Source: Chloroflexota bacterium
Lineage (GTDB): Bacteria > Chloroflexota > Limnocylindria > Limnocylindrales > CSP1-4
NCBI GenBank assembly: GCA_016875645.1
Contig: VGPE01000049.1
Location: 1-14,562 of the forward strand
Direction: 5' to 3'
Length of the DNA stretch: 14,562 bases
In this document: positions 7,883 to 13,358 of the stretch, in pieces
Numbering within the stretch: the stretch's first letter is position 1
Layout: every line of letters begins with the position of its first letter
Translations under genes and position numbers: made by a program
Notes under the pieces: model-generated
Seen by the model: the letters and a program-made list of their open reading frames with translations, nothing else
Databases searched by the model: none
What the model was told of the DNA's origin: nothing

Positions 7883-8380
7883 TCAGGCCAGCGGGTCGTG
7901 CCAGCGCAGCCCCGGATAGCGGGCGAAATCCCGGTCGGAGCTCAGGAGTACGAGGCCCCACTCCATGGCGAGCGCCGCGAGGTGAGCATCGCTCGTGTGA
8001 TTGCCGCTTGCCCGACCGGTGCTCAGCAACCGCCCGAGGATTGCCGCGTGGCGTTCAGTCGGCACCGGCGTGCTCACGTTCGGGCGCGCCAGCCAACCCT
8101 GGACGACATCCCAGGCCGTGTCGATCCCGAGCGGCCGGCCCAGCGCGCGCGGGTGCGTCGAAACGCGCAGGAACGCAAGGATCGTGGCCCACGCGATGCC
8201 GACGTGGGGAACCCTCGTCATCGTGTCGGCGAGCCAGCGCCGTGCTGCGGCGTGGTGGTCGAACTGGCGGTGATGCGCCCAGAGCAGGAGATTCGCGTCA
8301 ATCAGGACGGCGGCGGTCGCCGGCCTGTCGGCGCCGGGGTCGGGCTCGGAGATCGCCTCGTCGACCCGGTCACGTCCCAC
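7883..8380 (-). CDS. vapC: VapC-type PIN-domain toxin, 165 aa
   Basis: PIN-domain endoribonuclease of a type II toxin-antitoxin system; such toxins cleave tRNA, rRNA or mRNA using Mg2+ held by acidic residues. Seen here are AVLIDANLLLWAH with Asp28, FLRVSTHPRALGRPL (70-84) typical of the VapC group common in actinobacteria, TSDAHLAALAMEWG with Asp131, and SSDRDFARYPGLRWHDPL with Asp149/151. The GTG at 8380 overlaps the antitoxin's 3' end by 11 bases; a TTG at 8407 would give nine more residues. About 20 unconserved residues precede the domain even with the shorter start. It lies downstream of, and is co-transcribed with, the RHH antitoxin, the usual order. Confidence 0.85.
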   Translation of the reverse strand: MGRDRVDEAISEPDPGADRPATAAVLIDANLLLWAHHRQFDHHAAARRWLADTMTRVPHVGIAWATILAFLRVSTHPRALGRPLGIDTAWDVVQGWLARPNVSTPVPTERHAAILGRLLSTGRASGNHTSDAHLAALAMEWGLVLLSSDRDFARYPGLRWHDPLA

Positions 8381-8606
8381 GGTCGAGAACCTCGAGGGCG
8401 GCGGCAACGTCCGTCACATCCACGAGCGGGCTGCCCGTGTCGAAGGTCGGCGGCTCATACCGGGGCAGCCGACTGCCCCCCCGACTCGCCCGCAGCCCTT
8501 CCCGCATCAGGTCGTTCGCGACCCGGGACATGGAACGCCCGTCCCGCCGCGCCAGTGCGCCAAGCTCGGCAGCGACGTCGTCGTCGAGGTTCAGCGTCGT
8601 TCGCAT
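8370..8606 (-). CDS. vapB: VapB-type ribbon-helix-helix antitoxin, 78 aa
   Basis: MRTTLNLDDDVAAELGALARRDGRSMSRVANDLMREGL is a standard ribbon-helix-helix DNA-binding domain: one beta strand (residues 2-7) followed by two helices. The C-terminal half (PPTFDTGSPLVDVTDVAAALEVLD) is acidic and Pro-containing, as expected for the flexible segment that wraps and blocks the PIN toxin. The stop overlaps the start of the toxin gene. The complex normally represses its own promoter, and an ATGATCAT palindrome sits directly upstream of the start codon. Confidence 0.85.
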   Translation of the reverse strand: MRTTLNLDDDVAAELGALARRDGRSMSRVANDLMREGLRASRGGSRLPRYEPPTFDTGSPLVDVTDVAAALEVLDRGT

Positions 8607-8620
8607 CGATGATGATCATA
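8607..8620 (-). promoter_or_regulatory. Putative vapB promoter -10 and palindromic operator
   Basis: On the minus strand TATGAT (8620-8615) ends eight bases before the ATG, so transcription would start at or within a base or two of the start codon. The palindrome ATGATCAT (8612-8619) overlaps the -10, a sensible place for VapBC autorepression. No good -35 hexamer was seen. Confidence 0.4.
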
Positions 8621-8682
8621 CCTGATGTAATCTGGCTGAAGGCATGCCGGAAGAGGTCCGGCGCGTGGCACAGCGCGGCCTC

Positions 8683-8713
8683 TTGACATTGGAGCGACTC
8701 CAGGGTGCAGAGT
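8683..8713 (+). promoter_or_regulatory. MerR-type promoter upstream of the DUF2652/SRPBCC gene
   Basis: TTGACA (8683-8688) is a perfect -35. The spacer holds a perfect inverted repeat TGGAG-CGA-CTCCA (8690-8702), and CAGAGT (8708-8713) is a weak -10 after a 19-base spacer. Long spacers with a central dyad are the hallmark of MerR-activated promoters. The stretch matches the one in front of merR (10268) at about 20 of the first 24 positions. A start site 6-7 bases after the -10 would fall on the ATG at 8721. Confidence 0.7.
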
Positions 8714-8720
8714 TCGGGCC

Positions 8721-9791
8721 ATGGGGATCGCACCTGAGTCCGGCTTCCTGGTCCTCGCCGACCTGACCGGCCACACGGCCTATCTCACGGACAGTGAGCT
8801 CGAGCATGCGCCGACCATCGCCGGCGACCTCCTCGAGACGATAGTCGGGCGCCTGAAGCCGCCGTTCCGGCTGGCCAAGTTCGAGGGTGATGCGGCGTTC
8901 CTCTTCGTCGAGGATGGGCGAGCCGACTCGTCGCTCCTGGTCGACGCGATCGAGGCGTCCTACGTGGCGTTCCGGCGGCGCCTGCGAAGCATCGACCAGG
9001 CGACCAGCTGCGACTGCAACTCCTGTCGGCTGGCGCCGAGGCTGGATCTCAAGTTCTTCGTCCATCACGGCGCCTACGTCCGCGGGCGGATTGCAGGCCG
9101 CGACGAACTGGCGGGTCCGGAAGTCATCCTCGCCCACCGGTTGCTGAAGGGGACGACTGCCGCGGCCACGCGCAACCAGGGGTTCGTCCTGTTCACGAGT
9201 GCGGCGAGCGACGCCCTCGGGCTGGAACCGGCCGCGACCGGGTTGACGCCCGGCGAGGAGGCGATGGAGCCCTTCGGCCGCGTGTCCACGTTCACGCTGG
9301 ACCTCGAGGCCCGTTGGCAGGCGGAGAGCGGCAACCGGCGACTCGTCATGGACGGCGATGCCGCGGGCCTGCTCGATTTGGCCACCACGCTGCGCGCCGA
9401 GCCCGCCGTCGTCTGGGCCCACCTGACGTCGCCCGCGTTGCGGACGCGCTGGGAAGGCCCGCTCCAGTTCGAGGAGTCATCACCCGGCGGCGTGCGCGGC
9501 GTGGGCACCGTCACCCAGTGTGTGACCGGCCGGCTGGCGACCCTCGAGGAGGTCGTCGACTGGCAGCCGTACGACCACGTCGGTTGGCGGCTGGCTGTCC
9601 CGGACGTCGGCCCCGTCGCGGTGACCGCCGACCTCGAAGCGGTGAACGACGGCACGCAGCTGCGGTTCCGGTGGGCACCGGCCGGATCCGGGCCTGGGGT
9701 TGCCACGGCGTGAGCTCGCTTCGAGGACGACCGCCGGGCGGCGTTCGAACGCCTCAAGCGGGCGGTCAGCGGCGAATTGCCCGTTCAGTAG
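8721..9791 (+). CDS. DUF2652 (cyclase-fold) + SRPBCC fusion, with an in-frame TGA near the end
   Basis: Residues about 8-180 match the DUF2652 family, a cyclase-homology fold: LADLTGHTAYL (Asp14) and LAKFEGDAAFLF (Lys53, Asp57) mirror the metal- and base-binding motifs of class III cyclases. The linker holds SCDCNSC, a CxCxxC cluster (97-102), then APRLDLKFFVHHG. Residues about 213 onward form an SRPBCC (START-like) ligand-binding domain. A TGA at 9711-9713 ends the simple ORF at 330 aa, yet the same frame continues for 25 codons (ARFEDDRRAAFERLKRAVSG) to a TAG at 9789. That segment looks like the C-terminal helix every SRPBCC fold needs. No Shine-Dalgarno precedes the ATG, consistent with a leaderless mRNA from the MerR-type promoter. 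Catalytic activity and ligand are unknown. Confidence 0.8.
9711..9713 (+). other. In-frame TGA before the SRPBCC C-terminal helix
   Basis: Codons read GCC ACG GCG TGA GCT CGC TTC GAG GAC. The 25 codons after it are amphipathic, charged and in frame, ending in TAG 18 bases before the next gene's start. The original residue cannot be identified; Arg (CGA), Gly (GGA) and Trp (TGG) are one base away. Confidence 0.65.
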
Positions 9792-9796
9792 TCACG

Positions 9797-9804
9797 GAGG
9801 GAGC
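9797..9804 (+). promoter_or_regulatory. Shine-Dalgarno of the stand-alone SRPBCC gene
   Basis: GGAGGGAG lies 5 bases before the ATG at 9810. It selects this start over an out-of-frame ATG at 9805 and shows that this internal operon gene uses conventional initiation. Confidence 0.7.
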
Positions 9805-9809
9805 ATGCG

Positions 9810-10256
9810 ATGAAGTTCGAAGCATCGGCGACGATCGGGCGAACGCCGGCCGAGGTCTGGACGTACGCCGCGGACATTCCCCGCCACACCGAATGGATGA
9901 CCGTGACCGAGGCGGTGCTGACAAGCGGCGACGGTGAACGAGCCGGCGCGCGCGGGCGCGAGACGATGCAGCTGGGGCCGATGAGGATCACCGCCGATCT
10001 CGAGGTCGCCGAGGCCGAGCCCGGCCGGCGGCTCCGATGGCGGACGCTGCCGGGCGCGCCGTTCGACCTCGTGGTCGTCCTGGACCTCGCCCCCGACGGC
10101 CCGGGCGCGACGCGGGCCTCCTATCGCTCGATCGTGGGTCTGCGCGGCCTGTGGCGTCTGGCAGCCCCGCTGGTGGCGATGGAGGGTCGGGAGGGTGTCA
10201 AGCGGGAACTCCGCCGGCTCAAGGAGAAGGTCGAGGCCGCCAGCGTCGTCGCCTGA
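9810..10256 (+). CDS. SRPBCC (polyketide cyclase/dehydrase-like) protein, 148 aa
   Basis: Single-domain START-like protein. MKFEASATIGRTPAEVWTYAADIPRHTEWM is the usual opening strand and helix of the family; a run of beta strands follows (ITADLEVAEAEPGRRLRWRT, FDLVVVLDLAP), closing with a long C-terminal helix (EGVKRELRRLKEKVEAA). Such proteins bind a hydrophobic ligand in a cavity; no catalytic residue can be named. It follows the DUF2652/SRPBCC gene by 18 bases and precedes merR, so its expression is probably under MerR control. It is likely to work with, or on the same ligand as, the SRPBCC domain upstream. It is intact and of normal length, and the C-terminal helix supports the view that the upstream domain needs its own. 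Confidence 0.82.
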   Translation: MKFEASATIGRTPAEVWTYAADIPRHTEWMTVTEAVLTSGDGERAGARGRETMQLGPMRITADLEVAEAEPGRRLRWRTLPGAPFDLVVVLDLAPDGPGATRASYRSIVGLRGLWRLAAPLVAMEGREGVKRELRRLKEKVEAASVVA

Positions 10257-10267
10257 TCGGACTGACC

Positions 10268-10298
10268 TTGACATTCGAACCACTCCAAGGTTTCCTTC
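10268..10298 (+). promoter_or_regulatory. MerR-type promoter in front of merR
   Basis: TTGACA (10268-10273) is followed by ATTCGAACCACTCCAAGGT, near-identical in layout to the element at 8683. ACCTTG (10265-10270) and CAAGGT (10286-10291) form an inverted repeat across the -35 and spacer. The -10 region (TCCTTC with 19-base spacing) is poor, as is usual for promoters that need MerR distortion. The predicted start site falls on or next to the GTG at 10303. Confidence 0.65.
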
Positions 10299-10302
10299 AG
10301 CG

Positions 10303-10881
10303 GTGCGCATCGGCGAGCTGGCACGGGCGGTCGGCGTCTCCACCGATACGGTCCGCTTCTACGAGCGGTCCGGCTGGCTCCCTCGCGCGGCCCGGGGGCG
10401 CGAGAACGGCTACCGGGATTACGGACCAGCCGACGCGGAGCACCTCCGGCTGCTGATCGACCTGCGCCGGCTGGACCTGCCGCTCGAGGATGCGGCCCGC
10501 ATCGCCGGCTGGTGCCATTCGGGCCATTGCGCGGACGCCAGTTCTGAACTGCCGGGCCTGATCGCGCAGCGGCGGTCCGATGTCGCCGCGCGGGTGGCCG
10601 GCCTCGTTGCGCTGGATGAGCGCCTCGCTGCCCTCGAGCAGCACCTCGCCCGCCCGCGTCGATCGCTGCCGGTCATGGACATGTCCGGTCCGTGCTGCGC
10701 CGCGGCAGAGGCGGTCGTCGGATCGGCCGAGGGCTCCTGCGCCTGTTGTTCGCCGGCCGCGGCGACCCGCCCAACGGCCGCCCGCGGCTTGCCTGTGACG
10801 GCGGGCGCCCCGGTCACTCGTGCCGAAGCGGCGCTGACGCAAGCAACTGGAGATCGTCGAAGCGGACCCCATCGATCGTGA
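10303..10881 (+). CDS. MerR-family metal-type regulator, Cys-rich, 192 aa
   Basis: The start at the GTG gives VRIGELARAVGVSTDTVRFYERSGWLP, the canonical MerR winged-helix opening; R.YG.AD...L..I..LR..DLPLEDA follows, then a dimerisation helix (about 82-115). Cysteines at 71 and 76 (GWCHSGHC) and at 131-132, 146 and 148-149 (GPCCAAA, CACCS) fall where ZntR/CadR-type members hold metal ligands, although here the C-terminal cluster is larger and is followed by a 40-residue Ala/Thr/Arg-rich tail. Such proteins sit on long-spacer promoters and activate on binding a metal or other effector. Two matching promoters nearby indicate self-regulation and control of the SRPBCC genes. Which effector binds is unknown. 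The 3' end overlaps the convergent ORF by 68 bases. Confidence 0.87.
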   Translation: MRIGELARAVGVSTDTVRFYERSGWLPRAARGRENGYRDYGPADAEHLRLLIDLRRLDLPLEDAARIAGWCHSGHCADASSELPGLIAQRRSDVAARVAGLVALDERLAALEQHLARPRRSLPVMDMSGPCCAAAEAVVGSAEGSCACCSPAAATRPTAARGLPVTAGAPVTRAEAALTQATGDRRSGPHRS

Positions 10882-11050
10882 TGGGGTAGAGCACTCCGAC
10901 GAACTCGCGAACGGCTTCGGAGTTTCGATGGAGCCGCTCGGCCGGCTCGTCGCCGAACACCATCACGTGCAGGAATTCGATCGGATCATCGCCGGAGGTG
11001 AACGTGGCGTACAGGCGCGTCCCGGGTTCGTCGGCAGTGATCCGATCCAC
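10814..11050 (-). CDS. Antibiotic biosynthesis monooxygenase-like (ABM) protein, apparently missing its N-terminus
   Basis: The 78 residues (EPGTRLYATFTSGDDPIEFLHVMVFGDE, then LHRNSEAVREFVGVLYP and GVRFDDLQLLAS) resemble the last two thirds of the small ABM/quinol monooxygenase fold: a strand with FLHVMVF, a helix, and a closing strand. The first strand and helix of the family, some 25-30 residues, are not present upstream of the GTG at 11050; the frame hits a stop at 11072-11074. The gene may thus be a truncated remnant, or the domain may be unusually short. Coding is supported by family-like hydrophobic pattern and no overlap with a better plus-strand gene except the last 68 bases of merR. 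Confidence 0.5.
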   Translation of the reverse strand: MDRITADEPGTRLYATFTSGDDPIEFLHVMVFGDEPAERLHRNSEAVREFVGVLYPITIDGVRFDDLQLLASAPLRHE

Positions 11051-11061
11051 GAATCCCGGCG

Positions 11062-11367
11062 ATGGTGGACGTCATCGCGGGCTACGCGGCCGGCGATGAT
11101 CCGGACCTGCCACCCGGCGTGGTCGAAGCGATGCCGGCCGGCCTTCGGTTCATCGCCGACGACCTCAAGGCCTACTACCTGGAAGCGGCAGCGGCACAGC
11201 CCGGCGGCGCTTCAGCCAGTGCGGGCGCCATGAACCGCTGGCTGTACCACGGCACGCACCTCGGCGACGCGCTGTACCGGATCCGCGACCGGTTCACGGC
11301 GGCGGGCCATCCCAGTCCGCCACCGTCGCTGATTCCCGCCATCTTCCGCGATCGCCCGTCGGGGTGA
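11062..11367 (+). CDS. Hypothetical protein, about 101 aa, possibly 5'-truncated
   Basis: MVDVIAGYAAGDDPDLPPGVVEAMPAGLRFIADDLKAYYLEAA is a plausible helical protein start, followed by WLYHGTHLGDALYRIRDRF. I recall similar short proteins of unknown function in actinobacteria and Chloroflexota but cannot name a family. No Shine-Dalgarno precedes the ATG at 11062, and the frame is closed by a stop at 11038-11040. It lies head-to-head with the ABM-like gene with only 11 bases between the two starts, leaving no room for promoters unless they overlap the coding regions. It converges on the DUF3179 gene with 16 bases between the stops. Confidence 0.5.
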   Translation: MVDVIAGYAAGDDPDLPPGVVEAMPAGLRFIADDLKAYYLEAAAAQPGGASASAGAMNRWLYHGTHLGDALYRIRDRFTAAGHPSPPPSLIPAIFRDRPSG

Positions 11368-11383
11368 CGGCGGACGGCTGGTC

Positions 11384-12646
11384 CTAGGGCGCCGTCCAGA
11401 TCGTCGTCTCGGGCACGAACGCGGCCCAGGCGAACCAGAATGGCTCCGCGAACGGAACCGGCTCCAGCTGCCGGCCGGCGAGCGAGCCCGCGCTGGCCAC
11501 CCCGGTGACCTCCCACTCCGATCCAGTCTCGGCGTCCAGGACGAGTCCGCCGTCCCTCTGGAACGTCAGTTGCCGCCCATCGATCGTGCTCCGGAACGCG
11601 CCGACCGACCCGATGTCGTACCCCTCCAGGCTCTCACGGTTCAGCGGCGACGCCGTGCCGGCATCCCAGAAGACGACGACCGGGATGCTGCCCACGGTGG
11701 ACTGGGCGAACAGCGTCTGCCGCAACTCGCTGAAGGGGAAGGCCGCAGCCGTCTCCCCGTCCTGGATCGCGACCACGCGCTCCTTCGGGGCGAGGCGGCC
11801 GTCGACAACTCCCTCGTACAGGAAGGGGATCGAACTGGCGTCGTCATAGCCCGGGTACGGGTTGGATCCGTACATCCGGCTGAAACCGGTGTCGCGGCTC
11901 AGGACGCGGCCGTCGGGCCAGGTTTCCTTGAACGTCCGCAGCGGCAGCATCTGGGCGAAGATGTAGTCGAGCCTGGTGCCGGTGAGCTCACCCACGATCG
12001 CTTCACCCGTGATCTGCTGCCACCAGCTTTCCGTCTGGCGGTCCCACATGATCAGGTCGCTGTGGCGAAGGTTGCCGGTGGTGCCGAAGTCGAGCAGGCG
12101 CTCGCCGACCCGCCGGTCGTAGACAAGCGCCGTATTGCAGAGCGGGCAGAAGGTCACAACCACCGGACGCCCGCCCACCGTGTCATTGACGATCTCGTGC
12201 CAGATGAGGATCGCGATCGGGTATGCGCGCGCATCACCCTCGATCTCCAGCGCGATCACCGGCACGAACGGCGGCAGCCAGCTCTCCGCCTCCTCGATGG
12301 TCTCGAACTTCGGGTCATCGACCGGCGGGATCCCGTCTCGAGGCGGGCCCCCGGACCGGATCTCGGAGAGGTCGACGCTGTTCCTGCCGAAGTCGGTCTT
12401 CCAGCCCGCCATCCCGAACCGGATCCCGCGGCTCCCGGTGGGCCCAGGGGTCGGCGCCGGCGCCTGCGACGCGGTCGGTGCAGGCGCGGACGTCACCGGT
12501 CCCGCCGATGGTGACGTGGTGGCAGGCGCAGGCGACGGCGGGGTGTCGGACGGTGGCGTGCCCAGGCTTGGTTCCGTGCCTGATGAACCGCAGGCCGCCA
12601 CCAGCAGGGCGGCGACAACGAACAGGCTCAGATGGATCGTCCGCAT
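11384..12646 (-). CDS. DUF3179 domain lipoprotein, 420 aa
   Basis: The signal peptide MRTIHLSLFVVAALLVAAC carries a lipobox (LVAAC, Cys19), so the protein should be lipid-anchored on the outer face of the membrane. Residues 20-72 are a Pro/Thr/Ser/Ala linker. The rest is DUF3179: DGIPPVDDPKF, WLPPFVPVIALEIEGDARAYP, WHEIVND, VVTFCPLCNTALVYDR (CPLC at 167-170), GNLRHSDLIMWDR, SWWQQ, and GFSRMYGSNPYPGYDD. The CPLC pair and the His/Glu-rich motifs suggest metal binding or redox chemistry, but the family's function is not established. Length is within the usual range. The neighbours downstream on both strands include thiol-redox proteins, which may hint at a shared envelope role. TAG stop. Confidence 0.88.
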   Translation of the reverse strand: MRTIHLSLFVVAALLVAACGSSGTEPSLGTPPSDTPPSPAPATTSPSAGPVTSAPAPTASQAPAPTPGPTGSRGIRFGMAGWKTDFGRNSVDLSEIRSGGPPRDGIPPVDDPKFETIEEAESWLPPFVPVIALEIEGDARAYPIAILIWHEIVNDTVGGRPVVVTFCPLCNTALVYDRRVGERLLDFGTTGNLRHSDLIMWDRQTESWWQQITGEAIVGELTGTRLDYIFAQMLPLRTFKETWPDGRVLSRDTGFSRMYGSNPYPGYDDASSIPFLYEGVVDGRLAPKERVVAIQDGETAAAFPFSELRQTLFAQSTVGSIPVVVFWDAGTASPLNRESLEGYDIGSVGAFRSTIDGRQLTFQRDGGLVLDAETGSEWEVTGVASAGSLAGRQLEPVPFAEPFWFAWAAFVPETTIWTAP

Positions 12647-12658
12647 TGGTGGAGCCTA
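12647..12658 (-). promoter_or_regulatory. Putative leaderless -10 of the DUF3179 gene
   Basis: On the minus strand TAGGCT (12658-12653) is separated from the ATG by six bases, so the transcript would start at the A of the start codon. It fits a TAnnnT -10. No clear -35 and no Shine-Dalgarno are visible. Confidence 0.35.
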
Positions 12659-12684
12659 GCGATGCCGAACGCGGGACGCCGTGA

Positions 12685-12711
12685 GCCAGGTCACAGCCAC
12701 GCCAACCTGGC
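12685..12711 (-). terminator. Possible hairpin after the glutaredoxin-like gene
   Basis: GCCAGGT (12685-12691) and ACCTGGC (12705-12711) form a perfect seven-base stem with a 13-base loop just past the stop of the glutaredoxin-like gene. No T-run follows, so termination activity is uncertain; it could also be a binding site for a regulator of the DUF3179 gene. Confidence 0.25.
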
Positions 12712-12719
12712 GCCCGCGA

Positions 12720-12983
12720 TCAGCCCTGGGCGATCCCCGCCGCCGACTCGAGTTCGCGGCGGGACGGGTCGATGAGGATCTGCCCGTCCGTGGTGACGAC
12801 GACCGGGATCGCCAGGATCCCGGCGGCCGCCAGGTGCTCCTGGGCTTCACGATCGACTCGCAGATCGACGTAGCGGTAGCGCGCTCCCGCTTCGTCAAGG
12901 ATGCGCCGGGCATACAGGCAGTCGGCGCACCAATCGGCGCCGTACACGGTCAGGATGTCGGGCGTCGGAAGCGGGGGCGTCAT
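12720..12983 (-). CDS. Glutaredoxin / mycoredoxin-like protein, 87 aa
   Basis: Small thioredoxin-fold oxidoreductase. The active site is ADWCADC (Cys19, Cys22), followed by LYARRILDEAGARYRYVDL as helix 1 and strand 2, and IPVVV as the cis-Pro loop. The spacing and the short length match glutaredoxins of the mycoredoxin type, which reduce mixed disulfides with low-molecular-weight thiols in the cytosol. The ATG at 12983 is chosen because the domain begins soon after; a longer frame to 13166 adds only unconserved residues. No signal peptide. The gene lies just upstream of the DUF3179 gene on the same strand, with 73 bases between, so they may be co-transcribed. Confidence 0.82.
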   Translation of the reverse strand: MTPPLPTPDILTVYGADWCADCLYARRILDEAGARYRYVDLRVDREAQEHLAAAGILAIPVVVTTDGQILIDPSRRELESAAGIAQG

Positions 12984-13099
12984 GCGAGCAGCGGCGCCCG
13001 GACGGGGAACCTGCGGAACCGACGCACCAGGCCTGGACCCTCCGATACCCTGCTGCGCCGTCTGCGTCGGCGCCAGCGAGAGAGTAGGGCCTGTGAACG

Positions 13100-13118
13100 G
13101 AAGGGTTCTGTGCCCTTC
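13100..13118 (+). other. Hairpin in the leader between redox genes
   Basis: GAAGGG (13100-13105) and CCCTTC (13113-13118) form a six-base stem with a seven-base loop, extendable by two pairs past a bulged G. It sits between the divergent glutaredoxin-like gene and the thioredoxin-fold lipoprotein gene. Role unknown. Confidence 0.3.
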
Positions 13119-13204
13119 GTCACCCTCGGGCTGACCGCGGAGCTTCCGGAGCGTGACCTGCGCCACAGACCCGGCCCAGCGGGGGCCCTACCGTCGACGT
13201 TGCG

Positions 13205-13230
13205 CCCGCATCAACGACCCGCATCAACGA
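13205..13230 (+). repeat. Exact 13-bp tandem repeat, two copies
   Basis: CCCGCATCAACGA occurs twice back to back (13205-13217 and 13218-13230) and is followed at once by the Shine-Dalgarno AGGGGAGGAG (13231-13240). It could be a slippage duplication or a paired binding site in the 5' leader. Confidence 0.75.
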
Positions 13231-13247
13231 AGGGGAGGAGCATTCGC

Positions 13248-13358
13248 TTGGCCGAGCACACCGACGACAAGCGCCACGGAGTCACGTGGGTTGCCCTGAC
13301 GCGGACCTCGCCCGGGCCCGAAGCGGCCGCCTGTGGCATCGTGACGTCGTGCGCCTGA
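13248..13358 (+). CDS. Possible 36-codon small ORF coupled to the thioredoxin-fold lipoprotein
   Basis: A TTG start lies 7 bases after the strong Shine-Dalgarno AGGGGAGGAG at 13231. The frame encodes a short peptide beginning (M)AEHTDDKRHGVTWVAL and ending in CGIVTSCA, with two cysteines. Its TGA (13356-13358) shares a base with an ATG at 13358 inside the lipoprotein gene (TGATG), which would permit coupled translation. No homology is recognised. It may be a real leader peptide, or the Shine-Dalgarno may once have served a longer upstream start of the lipoprotein. Confidence 0.35.
   Translation: MAEHTDDKRHGVTWVALTRTSPGPEAAACGIVTSCA

Noticed and set aside
7663..8686. Overlapping plus-strand ORFs across the VapBC pair
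   Set aside because: Highly basic low-complexity translation; VapB and VapC on the minus strand have clear domain motifs and the expected overlap.
11570..12514. 314-codon plus-strand ORF opposite the DUF3179 gene
   Set aside because: Antisense shadow; the DUF3179 frame has a lipobox and all family motifs.
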